DNA from: Intestinibacillus massiliensis
GTDB lineage: Bacteria > Bacillota > Clostridia > Oscillospirales > Butyricicoccaceae
NCBI GenBank assembly: GCA_029267335.1
Contig: JAJUJC010000001.1
Span: forward strand, 186,001-250,000
Reading direction: 5' to 3'
Length of the DNA stretch: 64,000 nucleotides
This document shows positions 40,650-48,892 of this stretch, in pieces. The notes below the pieces were generated by a model that was given only the letters and a program-made list of their open reading frames with translations, was not told the origin of the DNA and searched no databases. The translations under genes were made by a program, and so were the position numbers. The stretch's first letter is position 1; every line of letters starts with the position of its first letter.

Positions 40650-43007
40650 TTAGTGCGAAAAACGTTTGATAATATTATCCTGCTGTGCAGGCGCCATTGC
40701 GATAAAGTATGCGGACAGACCACCCATGCGCACGCGCAGGTTGCGATGCTTCTCCGGATGCACCTTTGCGTCCTTGAGATCTTCGACATTGGTGCTCGTG
40801 ATCGTCAGGATCTGACCGCCCAGATCGCAGAATGTCAAAATGACGTCCGCGAGGCGCTGCACGCCTTCCTCTCCTACAAACTCGTTGGAGTTGAGGGAAA
40901 TATCGAGCGGCGTGCCGCAATAAAAGCGCTTGAGATCGGGCTTGGTAATGCTCTTGATCGCAGCTGTCGGACCTTCGACATCTACGCCGGGCACCGGAGA
41001 GTAGTTCGGCGCAAGCTGCTCGCCAAAGGAGCGACCATCTGGCGAGGCGCCGATGTCACGGCCGAGTACCGCATAGTTTTCAAAGGTACCGATTCCGCAG
41101 GGATACATGATCTTATCCTGCTTGTCTCTCCACCAAACGACACGGGCCTCAAAATCGCGCAGCAGGCGCACGGCAATATCGTCGACATAGTCGTTGTCAT
41201 TGCCGAACTTCGGCACGGCATTTTGCACCATCGCATGCAGCTTTTCGTGCCCGACCCAGTTGTCCCGCAGCGCATCGAGCAGTTCCTGCATGGTGACGCG
41301 CTGCTCCTCATAGACCAGCTTCTTGATAACGGCGAGGGAGTCGACCGTATTGGACAGACCGGTCATCAGGATGAGGTGGAACACATAGCGTGCGCCATCC
41401 TGACTGATGTCGCGCCCCTTCTTGACACAGTCGTTGGTGATCGACGAGAACAACGGATCGGGTGCGATCATATACGATAGGCCGAAGTTTTCCAGACGGC
41501 GCTCGCACTGGAAGTCGATGCGGTCGTTCATCTGCTTGACATAAGCGTCATACAGCTCATTGAAATCCGCAAATGCGCACGGATCGCCGGTATCCAGACC
41601 GTCCTGCTCGCCATTGCTCAGGTTCTTGCCCCGGAACAGCACATGCTCCAGGCAGCGCAGGTTCATCACATGCGCATAGCTGAAATGGCTCTTACCCGGC
41701 AGCAGCGTTTCCCAGCAGCCGTCGTTGCAGTAGTCGCGTGCTTCTTCGAGCGGAACGCCTAGTTCGACCAGACCTGGGATGATATTTTCGTCGACATAGA
41801 TCATGGGCTCGCCCTGTCCGTAACGCAGCACGCGGGCGACCAGTTCGAGAAACGCCTTCGGCGTACCCTTGTGAACACGCGCGCCGAGCGTCGGGAAGAG
41901 CAGACTCATAGAGTGCATCAGATCGACAAACAGATAGGACACATCATTGGTTGCATCCTTGCCCTGTGCATCAACGCCGCCGACCATGCAATTCATCAGC
42001 CAGTCGTTACCCGACTGACCGTAGTTAAAGTTGGCCTCGCTGTTGACATCCTCATTTTCCTGCCACATGAGTGCGCGCTGCGCAAAGCCGCCCGTGCCGT
42101 TAATCTTGCTCTGCGCCTCTTCGTCACTGAGCACGACGCCCTGCGAGAACAGCCCGAAGCTGAAATGATTCTCCGCCTTCTTGGTATCGATAATGATGCG
42201 CTCGTTACATTTTACAAGGAAGCTGCCAATCAGTTCCGCGGCATCTTCCCGTGTGATCGCGCCGCTCTCTACATCCTGCTTATAATAAGGATAGAGATAC
42301 TGATCCGCGCGGCCGAGCGGAATGAACTCACCGCCGCTGTTGACGATCGAATATGTGAACCAATAGGATTGCAGTGCCTCGTGCAGATTGCGCGCCGGAT
42401 AGCGCGGCACGCGCTTGCACACTTCATAGATCTTCATCAGATCCGCGCGGCGGGCAGCATCAGTACACACCGTCGCCTGCTTGAGCGCTTCGTCCGCATG
42501 GCGCTGTGCAAAGATAACCAGACCGTCAAGCGCGATCATCATGGCACGATATTCCGCGATCGCCATTTCATCCGGTCGTGTCGATGCAAGCTGCTGATTC
42601 AGTGCCTCCTCAATCTCTGCCTTGACGCCCACGACGCCCAGCCGGATCATCTTATCATATGCCGGCGGATGATGCCCCCATACCGAGCACTCATCAAGCT
42701 CATAGCGCGCAGCAATCTCCTGCTCGTCCTTTGTAAAATACTTCGGGATGACACTGCCCCAGCCAACGCTATTCTGGTTCGGGCGGCCGACAATCAGTTC
42801 GTCCGGCTTAATCTGCGCAGGCAGATACCGGCAGATGTGCTGATGCGCATACGCCTTGCGCACAACGACCGGATCGTTCTTCATGAAGTCATTGCCTTCG
42901 AGATCCAGAATATTGACGCCCTGAAAATGCCAGATCCCGGGATCCTTATATTCGACATTGAAGAGACGATCCTGGAGCTTCTTCAACCGTTCTGTCAATT
43001 CCATCAT
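40650..43007 (-). CDS. Glycyl radical enzyme of unassigned specificity
   Basis: 785 residues, the normal length for pyruvate formate-lyase-like dehydratases and lyases. The thiyl-radical Cys is C431 in DGCWET, with the general-base Glu at 433 (C-x-E), which points to a C-O or C-N eliminating enzyme rather than a formate lyase. The radical loop near the C-terminus reads RMGGLSAYF (radical Gly about 763), unlike the usual RVAGYS or RVSGYS. The motif around the Cys does not match the GCVEP of glycerol, propanediol or choline enzymes, or the GCVETG of hydroxyproline dehydratase. Its operator-bearing promoter places it in the island regulon. The substrate is unknown. Confidence 0.88.
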   Translation of the reverse strand: MMELTERLKKLQDRLFNVEYKDPGIWHFQGVNILDLEGNDFMKNDPVVVRKAYAHQHICRYLPAQIKPDELIVGRPNQNSVGWGSVIPKYFTKDEQEIAARYELDECSVWGHHPPAYDKMIRLGVVGVKAEIEEALNQQLASTRPDEMAIAEYRAMMIALDGLVIFAQRHADEALKQATVCTDAARRADLMKIYEVCKRVPRYPARNLHEALQSYWFTYSIVNSGGEFIPLGRADQYLYPYYKQDVESGAITREDAAELIGSFLVKCNERIIIDTKKAENHFSFGLFSQGVVLSDEEAQSKINGTGGFAQRALMWQENEDVNSEANFNYGQSGNDWLMNCMVGGVDAQGKDATNDVSYLFVDLMHSMSLLFPTLGARVHKGTPKAFLELVARVLRYGQGEPMIYVDENIIPGLVELGVPLEEARDYCNDGCWETLLPGKSHFSYAHVMNLRCLEHVLFRGKNLSNGEQDGLDTGDPCAFADFNELYDAYVKQMNDRIDFQCERRLENFGLSYMIAPDPLFSSITNDCVKKGRDISQDGARYVFHLILMTGLSNTVDSLAVIKKLVYEEQRVTMQELLDALRDNWVGHEKLHAMVQNAVPKFGNDNDYVDDIAVRLLRDFEARVVWWRDKQDKIMYPCGIGTFENYAVLGRDIGASPDGRSFGEQLAPNYSPVPGVDVEGPTAAIKSITKPDLKRFYCGTPLDISLNSNEFVGEEGVQRLADVILTFCDLGGQILTITSTNVEDLKDAKVHPEKHRNLRVRMGGLSAYFIAMAPAQQDNIIKRFSH

Positions 43008-43064
43008 TGTCTGTTCCTCCTTTGGTGCAATCTTGTGCGAAGTTTTGCTTGTGTTTCTGCATAT

Positions 43065-43129
43065 AGAATACCGTTACTGGGTCGACTTGTCAACAATATA
43101 TTATATTGTTTTTAATTATTGTATACAAT
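43065..43129 (-). promoter_or_regulatory. Operator-promoter of the glycyl radical enzyme operon
   Basis: On the minus strand the order is perfect ATTGTATACAAT (43118-43129), 24 bp, TTGACA (43088-43093), 17 bp, TATTCT (43065-43070). A 19-bp imperfect palindrome (AACAATATA-T-TATATTGTT, 43092-43110) lies between operator and -35 and has the same ACAAT/ATTGT half-sites in inverted order. The 14 bp around the -35 (GTCGACTTGTCAAC on the plus strand) are identical to those of the 38.8 kb promoter. Confidence 0.8.
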
Positions 43130-43171
43130 ATTAAATTTAACATTTATATTTTGTGCAGTTTTGGCAACATA

Positions 43172-43852
43172 TTATAGACGAACTTTCTCAATGCTCCATG
43201 ATTGCAAGTCGACGATCTGATACACGCCATAGGCGATTTCCTCCGGCGCGAGCAGATATTGTAGGCATAACAAGGCCTGCATACTGCCAATGACGCCTGC
43301 CGCCGCGCCAAATACCTGTGGTGGGCTGCTGCGTTCCTCCGGTTCTTCTCCGAATACGCAGGTCAAATCAGATCCTTGCGGTGCCGTGCACATGAGAAAG
43401 CCGTCCATGCCTACAACGCCCCCCTCGATCACAGGGAGCCCAAGTGCCTGCGCGGTGCGGTCGATGAGCAGTCGTGTGCCCATTCGATCAACGCAGCTCA
43501 CGATGCAGTCATAGCCTTGCAAAAGACTGGATGCGTTTTCCGCGGTCAGAAAGCAATCAAGCGGTACAAACTGCACCTCGGGATAGCGCTTGCGCAAATG
43601 CGCGGCAGCGGTGCGTGCTTTTCGACATCCGAGCTCACACTCCCCATATAAGACCTGTCGATTGAGATTGCTGTATTCGATTGCATCGCCATCTATGATC
43701 GTCAGATGTCCCACGCCTGCCGCGGCGAGATAAGTGAGCGCCGGACTGCCCAATCCACCCGCGCCCACAACGGCGACCCGCGCTTCCGCTAAACGCCGTT
43801 GTCCGCCCGCTCGCATGCACGCAAGTCCCTGCTGTCGTTCAAATCGGTCCAT
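43172..43852 (-). CDS. ThiF/MoeB-family adenylating enzyme
   Basis: 226 residues. The nucleotide-binding motif GAGGLGSPALTYLAAAGVG, the IIDGD and NLNRQVLYGE blocks, and the CVDRMGTRLLID segment are typical of E1-like MoeB/ThiF proteins that adenylate the C-terminal Gly-Gly of sulfur carriers. ATG 43852 (GAGAAGGGG upstream) is preferred: starts further upstream would fall inside or next to a terminator stem. The zinc Cys pairs of MoeB are not evident. Probable partner: the MoaD-like protein at 46009. A leader with aptamer-like fold and terminator separates it from the aldehyde oxidoreductase gene. Confidence 0.85.
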   Translation of the reverse strand: MDRFERQQGLACMRAGGQRRLAEARVAVVGAGGLGSPALTYLAAAGVGHLTIIDGDAIEYSNLNRQVLYGECELGCRKARTAAAHLRKRYPEVQFVPLDCFLTAENASSLLQGYDCIVSCVDRMGTRLLIDRTAQALGLPVIEGGVVGMDGFLMCTAPQGSDLTCVFGEEPEERSSPPQVFGAAAGVIGSMQALLCLQYLLAPEEIAYGVYQIVDLQSWSIEKVRL

Positions 43853-43877
43853 CGTTATCCCCTTCTCCATGCTTTGT

Positions 43878-43912
43878 GTAAAAAGCTGCCGGATGCGTCG
43901 CACCCGGCAGCT
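43878..43912 (-). terminator. Intrinsic terminator in the thiF leader
   Basis: On the minus strand AGCTGCCGGGTGCG pairs with CGCATCCGGCAGCT (13 pairs, one G-T, very short loop), followed by TTTTT. It sits 26 nt before the thiF start, an attenuator position. Confidence 0.85.
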
Positions 43913-43980
43913 CGACAGATCACTGTCTTAGAAATGATAAAACTCCGTTTTCCGCAAAGCGCTGATGCAGAAATACGCCG

Positions 43981-44083
43981 CATTGCTCCTTTTCAATCGG
44001 AAGGCCAATCGGTTTCCCGGCAGACCCTTGCGGTCTGCGCGCCCTGCGGCAGCGCCGTTTAGGCGCGCAGACTCGGAGTAATG
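43981..44083 (-). ncRNA. Aptamer-like leader upstream of thiF; candidate Mo/W-cofactor riboswitch
   Basis: On the minus strand the domain is closed by CATTACTCC (44083-44075) pairing with GGAGCAATG (43989-43981), 8 of 9 pairs. Inside is a perfect 11-bp helix GTCTGCGCGCC / GGCGCGCAGAC, then a CGG-GAAA-CCG tetraloop hairpin. The 5' CTCCGAG and 3' AAGGAGC strings also close the leader at 59503-59607. A terminator follows 68 nt downstream. Its segment CTGCCGG can pair with the CCGGCAG arm of the terminator, so alternative folds are possible. The class is assigned by context and shared motifs only. Confidence 0.45.
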
Positions 44084-44093
44084 TTTTCTGATT

Positions 44094-45980
44094 TTAGAGA
44101 GACTGCATCCGTTCCGCCAACCAATCAAGGTTCAGAGAAAGCAGCCGTGCCGTTGTCGGTGCACCGTTTTCACCAGTCCACCCCGCCATTTGATAGAAGA
44201 ATTCGCGTGCTTTTGCAAACGCCTCCGTGTCGATCTTGAAGCCGTCTGTGATGCCGCCCTGCAGCGGCGTGAACATCTTTGCCGGCAAGGTATCGTCGTC
44301 GTCGGTCAACCCTTCCAACACGTTGAATGCGCGCATCATCTGTAGTCTGCGCTCGCCGACCATAAGCATCTCATACAGATTGGTTTTCCAACCTGTCGCA
44401 GCATTGATCGCGTACACAAGGTCATCGGGAGAATAGATCGTCCACATGCCCCATGCCAACAGGCAGGTACACGCGGTATCCATCAGGCTGTACATGAGCT
44501 GTGTGCGCCAGAACAACTTGGACTTTTCCAGATTGAGCTCATACGGATCCTCTGCGCGGTCGAAGCCTAAGCTCTTCATGGTATCCGACAGCGGCAGTGC
44601 ACCGATGGCGGGATCCATTTCCACCGTCACATGATCCGCGCCGAACGGTGTGAGCGCATATGCGAGCGCGAGCGACGCCTTCGCCTGCGGCATGTGCGCG
44701 GGAAACTCACGATTTTTGACCGTCGCAAGATACGCCTGCGCGCCGTTCCCGAGCTTTTCGGCGAGTCGCGCGGAGCCGAGTGCGACCTCTTTGCCGAAGC
44801 CCTCCCCGCGTCCGGTCTTTTCTGCGAGCGCGATGACCGCTTCCGCATTGCCGAAGCGCAGATCCAGACCATCCATCTGCTCTCGGGTCAGCAAGCCCTT
44901 TTCATGGCATTCCATCAGGAAACCGACGGTCACGCCGAACGAAATGGTATCAAACGCATAGCGCGCCGCGATCTCGTTGATCTTACAGATTGCAATTTTA
45001 TCGGAGATACACAGGTTCGGCCCACACATGCCTACGGTCTCGTATTCCGGACCGCCGTATTTGGGATCGACCTTGTCGGTCTTGCTGCCGTCCACATGGC
45101 GTTTGCAGCTCTGCGCGCACGCAAAACAGGTGCCTGGCTTAATAACACTCTTCCACGCTTCGGTCGACAACTGGTCTTGTCCCTCAAAAACACCGGAGGA
45201 CCAGTTGCGCGTCGGCAGACCGCCCATGGCAATGTGCGCATCGACGCAGTTATTGGTGCCGACTTCCTTAAAGCCGGCGGGACCGGGATCATTTTTGACC
45301 TGCATCGCACCGCGCTTTGCAAGCTCCATGATCGCCTCACGATCGGCAAGCTCATTTTTGTGAGTTCCGCGTACTGCGATCGCGCGCAGATTTTTTGAGC
45401 CCATGACCGCACCCATGCCACCGCGACCGTTAAAATGCGCAAGCTCATTGACCACGTTGGCGTACAGACACAGATTTTCCCCTGCAGGGCCAGTCTGTGC
45501 CACGCGAATGCGTGAATCGTTGAGTTCCTGACGAATGAGCTCCTGCGCCTCGCCGGTCTCCTTTCCCCACATTGCAGACGCGTCGCGCAGCTCATATTCG
45601 CCGTCATGGATCCACAAATAGCACGGCTTCGGCGCGCGCCCCGTGATGACGATTCCATCGAATCCCGCCCACCTGAGCTCCGGCGCCCAGTAGCCGCCGC
45701 CCTCACTCGCACAGATACTGTTCGTCAGCGGAGATTTGGCTGTGACCGCGTGACGCGCCGCGCCGCTAAGCGAGGTGCCTGTCAGCGGACCGACCGAGAA
45801 CACCAATACATTTTCGGGAGACAGCGCATCCGCATGCCGGGGCATTTCATGCAGCACATAATAGGTGCCCATGCAGCTGCCGCCAATATACGCCCGATAA
45901 AATGCTTCGTCCGGCTTTTCGACCTCAAAGCTCCCTGTGGTCAGATCCACATGTAAAATTTGTCCGGCATATCCTTTCAT
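44094..45980 (-). CDS. Tungsten-type aldehyde:ferredoxin oxidoreductase
   Basis: 628 residues of the AOR family; it oxidises aldehydes to acids with ferredoxin, using a bis-pterin tungsten (or molybdenum) centre. [4Fe-4S] ligands are C285-x2-C288-x3-C292 (TCFACAQSCKRH) and probably C506 in the D501-x4-C motif (MDTACTC). Pterin-binding blocks are FNGRGGMGAVMGSKNLRAI and FGADHVTVEMDP. N-terminal KGYAGQILHVDLTTG is a family hallmark. The MoaD-like gene lies 28 nt upstream and thiF downstream. Tungsten is inferred from the linked tupABC genes. The true aldehyde substrate is unknown. Confidence 0.92.
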   Translation of the reverse strand: MKGYAGQILHVDLTTGSFEVEKPDEAFYRAYIGGSCMGTYYVLHEMPRHADALSPENVLVFSVGPLTGTSLSGAARHAVTAKSPLTNSICASEGGGYWAPELRWAGFDGIVITGRAPKPCYLWIHDGEYELRDASAMWGKETGEAQELIRQELNDSRIRVAQTGPAGENLCLYANVVNELAHFNGRGGMGAVMGSKNLRAIAVRGTHKNELADREAIMELAKRGAMQVKNDPGPAGFKEVGTNNCVDAHIAMGGLPTRNWSSGVFEGQDQLSTEAWKSVIKPGTCFACAQSCKRHVDGSKTDKVDPKYGGPEYETVGMCGPNLCISDKIAICKINEIAARYAFDTISFGVTVGFLMECHEKGLLTREQMDGLDLRFGNAEAVIALAEKTGRGEGFGKEVALGSARLAEKLGNGAQAYLATVKNREFPAHMPQAKASLALAYALTPFGADHVTVEMDPAIGALPLSDTMKSLGFDRAEDPYELNLEKSKLFWRTQLMYSLMDTACTCLLAWGMWTIYSPDDLVYAINAATGWKTNLYEMLMVGERRLQMMRAFNVLEGLTDDDDTLPAKMFTPLQGGITDGFKIDTEAFAKAREFFYQMAGWTGENGAPTTARLLSLNLDWLAERMQSL

Positions 45981-46008
45981 ACTTCCACCTCGTTGTCCAT
46001 TATAAGAT

Positions 46009-46260
46009 TTACCCTCCGGAAACGAAAGGCATTATGCGAAAAACAGCATTTTCCCGCAAAGGAAGCTGCTGTTTGAGCGCCCCGATTATGTGCTTGTTTG
46101 CATACATCATGATATAAGGCGGCTGGATCTCGTAGTGGTCGCGTAAATGTGCCTGTACTTGCTCCACCGCATCGCGCAGCGAGCCGCTAACCTCGACGGT
46201 CTCCTGCGGTAGACCGGTCTGTTTTTGATAGCCGCCCAGATATGCAATTATAATTTTCAT
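46009..46260 (-). CDS. MoaD/ThiS-like sulfur carrier protein
   Basis: 83 residues from ATG 46260 (GAAGGA about 12 nt upstream). It ends in the Gly-Gly tail (MPFVSGG) that is adenylated and thiocarboxylated in MoaD proteins. A beta-grasp pattern is visible (KIIIAYLGGYQKQ, DAVEQVQAHLRDHY, NAVFRIMPFVSGG). It lies in the AOR operon with thiF, so it may be a dedicated sulfur donor for the tungsten pterin. Confidence 0.8.
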   Translation of the reverse strand: MKIIIAYLGGYQKQTGLPQETVEVSGSLRDAVEQVQAHLRDHYEIQPPYIMMYANKHIIGALKQQLPLRENAVFRIMPFVSGG

Positions 46261-46290
46261 TGGTATTTTCATTCCTTCAGCGTGTGCAAG

Positions 46291-46317
46291 ATGCGGCGGA
46301 GTATTGCTCCACCGCAT
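46291..46317 (-). other. Intercistronic hairpin between the Gfo/Idh gene and the MoaD-like gene
   Basis: ATGCGGCGGAG pairs with CTCCACCGCAT (one mismatch, 5-nt loop). There is no U-tract, so it is more likely an RNA processing or stability element than a terminator. Confidence 0.45.
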
Positions 46318-46328
46318 TTACCTGATCC

Positions 46329-47351
46329 TTATTTGCACGCTTCGCGCTTGCCGCTTTCCACCGAAGCAAGACCTGCGCATACCATTGCGTAGCTCTTGAA
46401 GTTGTCCTCAAGTGTCGTTTCCGGCGTCTGATCGTTCTCGATGCAGTCCATCATCATATGGAAGCCATATGCCATTTCGGTATGCTGCATCGTCGGCTTT
46501 TCGAGTTTTACGCCCTGCTGCGCGCCGGATGCCATGACGACGGCATCATTTTTATGGAAGTCATAGAACCATACGTCGTCGTTCGCGTCGAGCGTCAGGC
46601 AGCCCTTGGAACCCGTAATGACGAAATCGCCGTCCCACGAGGTCTCGCGTCCACGCGCCGCCCACGACCCGGTGTAGGTGACTTGCACGCCGTCGTCCAT
46701 GGTGATGAGCGCTTCGGTGTTCGGTCTGCCCTCGAAAATCGACCAGGACGGATGATAGCTGCGGCAGACCATGTCCTTGCAGTTTTTACCGGTAAAAAAG
46801 CGAATGAGGTCAAAGTGGTGAATACAGACGTCCTGTAGCAGCGGCTGTTCCAGTCCGGCGCGATAGCCCTGCAAATCCTCTTGCTTGCGGAAGTTGACCA
46901 TAACGGTTTCGACATCGCCGATCATGCCGTCGCGGATGGCGTTGCGGATCGCCTGATTATGCGGTCTCCAACGATAATTCTGTGAGGCCATGAACTTCTG
47001 CGTTGGATGCTGTGCCTTGAGCGTAAGCAGCTTCTCTGCCTGCTCCAAATTCATTGCGAGCGGCTTCTCCGTGATGACATTCATACCGTGCTCAAGCGCG
47101 AGCTTGTCCGCCTCGTAGTGCAGCACGCCCGGAATGACCATGACCGCAATGTCTGCCTGCGTCTTTTCAATCGCCTCGCGGAAATCCGTAAAGCAGATCT
47201 CCTCCGGCAGACCATATTCCTTCTGCATTTGCACAAGCTCGCCTTCCGCGCCCGCAACACCGGATAATTCGCAGCGATCGGTCTCGTGGATCAGTTTCAT
47301 CCAGTTTCTTCCCCAGAAGCCCAGTCCCAAAAGTAATACACGATGTTTCAT
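46329..47351 (-). CDS. Gfo/Idh/MocA-family NAD(P) oxidoreductase
   Basis: 340 residues. N-terminal Rossmann motif GLGFWGRNW; EKP in VITEKPLAMNLEQAEKL (catalytic Lys); the family HHFDLIRFF block in the middle. Such enzymes act on sugars, inositols and sugar acids. ATG 47351 is preferred because an ATG three codons earlier overlaps the AAAGGA ribosome binding site. It is the first gene of the MoaD/AOR operon. Its presence hints that the pathway substrate is a sugar-like compound. Confidence 0.85.
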   Translation of the reverse strand: MKHRVLLLGLGFWGRNWMKLIHETDRCELSGVAGAEGELVQMQKEYGLPEEICFTDFREAIEKTQADIAVMVIPGVLHYEADKLALEHGMNVITEKPLAMNLEQAEKLLTLKAQHPTQKFMASQNYRWRPHNQAIRNAIRDGMIGDVETVMVNFRKQEDLQGYRAGLEQPLLQDVCIHHFDLIRFFTGKNCKDMVCRSYHPSWSIFEGRPNTEALITMDDGVQVTYTGSWAARGRETSWDGDFVITGSKGCLTLDANDDVWFYDFHKNDAVVMASGAQQGVKLEKPTMQHTEMAYGFHMMMDCIENDQTPETTLEDNFKSYAMVCAGLASVESGKREACK

Positions 47352-47389
47352 GTTTTTCATCCTTTCTATTTGCCAAGTTTATTAAAAAT

Positions 47390-47449
47390 ATCATATAACA
47401 AAATATTATTCATGTCAATAATATTGTATACTATTATATATAATAGTAT
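47390..47449 (-). promoter_or_regulatory. Operator-promoter of the Gfo/MoaD/AOR operon, with adjacent palindrome
   Basis: On the minus strand the order is operator ATAGTATACAAT (47423-47434), 4 bp, TTGACA (47413-47418), 17 bp, TATGAT (47390-47395). Overlapping the operator is a perfect 22-bp palindrome (47428-47449) built on ATACTATTATA. The layout matches the 31.2 and 38.8 kb promoters. Confidence 0.82.
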
Positions 47450-47553
47450 TTTATATATTTTGCACATACCTTTTTTGATATGATACTAGTGCATATTCCC
47501 GACCTGATCGGCAATTTGTTTCATTTACAAGAAATCGTTCTTTTTTTAGCGGT

Positions 47554-47591
47554 ATTGTATATTTTACTTCCATTTGGTTTTATGCTATACT
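47554..47591 (+). promoter_or_regulatory. Promoter of the second GntR gene with operator half-site
   Basis: TTTACT (47563-47568), 17-bp spacer and TATACT (47586-47591). The string ATTGTATAT (47554-47562), a degenerate match to the shared operator, abuts the -35 and could allow autoregulation. Confidence 0.5.
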
Positions 47592-47640
47592 TATTTTAAT
47601 ATAGGGGTATGTGCCTGTTTGAGAAAGGAATCTTAACACT

Positions 47641-48306
47641 ATGTCTAAAACTTCGGTCGGTTTAAGTGAACCTGCATATAAGCATCTGCTTCATCTCATC
47701 ATGACCAAGCAGCTTATGCCCGGCGATCGCATTCCGGAAGTGAAAATTGCACAAGAATTTAATATTAGCCGTACGCCGGTGCGTGATGCCATGCGTCAGC
47801 TGTGCAACGAGGGTTTGATTGATATTTTTCCCAATCGTTTTGCACAGGTACGCATTTATACAGATGATATGATTGCAGAGATTGGCACCCTGCGTGTTGC
47901 ACTCGATTCCATGGCGATCAAACTTGCCTGCCTTTATGGCAGCCGTGCGGATTTTCTCAAGCTCGTGGACATCGCGGAGCAGTGCGCGGGCGCGCTCGAG
48001 CATGAAGACAGTGCGCTACGCCGTCAGCTCGACTGTGATTTCCATCTCGAGCTTGCGCGTATTGCGGGTAATGAGCTGCTGAGCAAATTCCAGAAGGAGC
48101 TTTATCTGCGCGTGCAATTTATTATGCTGCATCATCCGGATACCGTCGTGGACGATTTGCAACACACCCGTCAACATTATGAGATTGCGGAGGCACTCAT
48201 GAACCATGACGAAAAGAAGGCAACCGACCTCATCGTCACGCACCTCACTTCATTTTATAATCTCAAAACACGCTATCCGGAGAATTTTTTTGCACTTAGT
48301 CTGTGA
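47641..48306 (+). CDS. GntR-family regulator with FCD domain (paralogue 2)
   Basis: 221 residues. The winged helix (AYKHLLHLIMTKQLMPGDRIPEVKIAQEFNISRTPVRDAMRQL) and FCD domain (DCDFHLELARIAGNELLSKFQKELYLRVQFIML) closely match the GntR at 38897. Recognition-helix residues (ISRTP-RDAM) are the same, so both probably bind the same operator. It stands divergent from the Gfo/MoaD/AOR operon. A start upstream would reach into the promoter; AAAGGA lies about 10 nt before ATG 47641. Confidence 0.9.
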   Translation: MSKTSVGLSEPAYKHLLHLIMTKQLMPGDRIPEVKIAQEFNISRTPVRDAMRQLCNEGLIDIFPNRFAQVRIYTDDMIAEIGTLRVALDSMAIKLACLYGSRADFLKLVDIAEQCAGALEHEDSALRRQLDCDFHLELARIAGNELLSKFQKELYLRVQFIMLHHPDTVVDDLQHTRQHYEIAEALMNHDEKKATDLIVTHLTSFYNLKTRYPENFFALSL

Positions 48307-48328
48307 TAGCTTTCTTTGGTAAATTATA

Positions 48329-48358
48329 GCCCCCTCCGCTGTCTGCGAAGGGGGCTTC
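48329..48358 (+). terminator. Terminator-like hairpin after the second GntR gene
   Basis: GCCCCCTCCGC / GCGAAGGGGGC (one mismatch, 5-nt loop) followed by TTCTCTG. The U-tract is weak. Confidence 0.6.
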
Positions 48359-48371
48359 TCTGCATTACTAT

Positions 48372-48665
48372 TTATGCCATCCGGCGTTCCTGCTGCATCA
48401 GCACGGCAAGTCTGCTGCGCACCTGCTGCATGGCAACATATTCCTCAAGAAGTGCAACGCCCTCTGCGGCGACACACTGCGCTTGCTCGTTCGACAGTCC
48501 CTTGTCCCGGAGCTCACGCGTGAAGGTCTCACTGTCTGGTACTGCCGCTGCACCATTGGCGTACCACTCGCGCAGTACACCGAAAAGAACGTGTGAAGGC
48601 TGATGCTCCAAAAGATTTTGACATACTGTCTTGAGCTCCAGTGCGGTTCTGGTTGCAGTTTTCAT
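48372..48665 (-). CDS. 97-residue helical protein, unknown
   Basis: Small soluble protein, almost all helix (LKTVCQNLLEHQ, SNEQAQCVAAEGVALLEEYVAMQQVRSRLAVLMQQE), with no signal peptide or known motif. ATG 48665 has GAGGG upstream. A promoter TTGACT-17-TACAAT (48740-48745 / 48717-48722) lies ahead of it. The inverted repeat TTCG-N7-CGAA at 48679-48693, in its 5' leader, also occurs at the promoter of the divergent IclR gene, so IclR probably controls it. Not recognised. Confidence 0.65.
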   Translation of the reverse strand: MKTATRTALELKTVCQNLLEHQPSHVLFGVLREWYANGAAAVPDSETFTRELRDKGLSNEQAQCVAAEGVALLEEYVAMQQVRSRLAVLMQQERRMA

Positions 48666-48678
48666 ATTGCGCCCTCAT

Positions 48679-48693
48679 TTCGTAATTGTCGAA
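48679..48693. promoter_or_regulatory. Candidate IclR operator, copy 1
   Basis: TTCGTAATTGTCGAA: inverted repeat TTCG-N7-CGAA. It lies downstream of the -10 of the 97-residue protein gene (minus strand), a roadblock position. It shares the TTCG-N2-ATTG-N-CGAA pattern with the copy at 48893. Confidence 0.55.
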
Positions 48694-48716
48694 TAGCATT
48701 TCTTATTTACGAATAT

Positions 48717-48745
48717 ATTGTAACCGCAATGCGTATGCAAGTCAA
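48717..48745 (-). promoter_or_regulatory. Promoter of the 97-residue protein gene
   Basis: TTGACT (48740-48745), 17-bp spacer and TACAAT (48717-48722) on the minus strand. Confidence 0.6.
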
Positions 48746-48892
48746 TCCTCGCTCTCTATTTTTAATGCGTCATTTCGACATTTTTTAAGATGAAACTTTG
48801 TGCAAAATCTATTGTATCTTAGTTCATTAAAAAATTTATGTGTATTTTGCTATTTTTTAACTTATATCTTACTTTTTTCGTAAAATTGATAA

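Noticed and set aside
41871-43115. 414-codon plus-strand frame opposite the glycyl radical enzyme
   Set aside because: Shadow of a clear family member on the other strand; low-complexity composition and no start signal.
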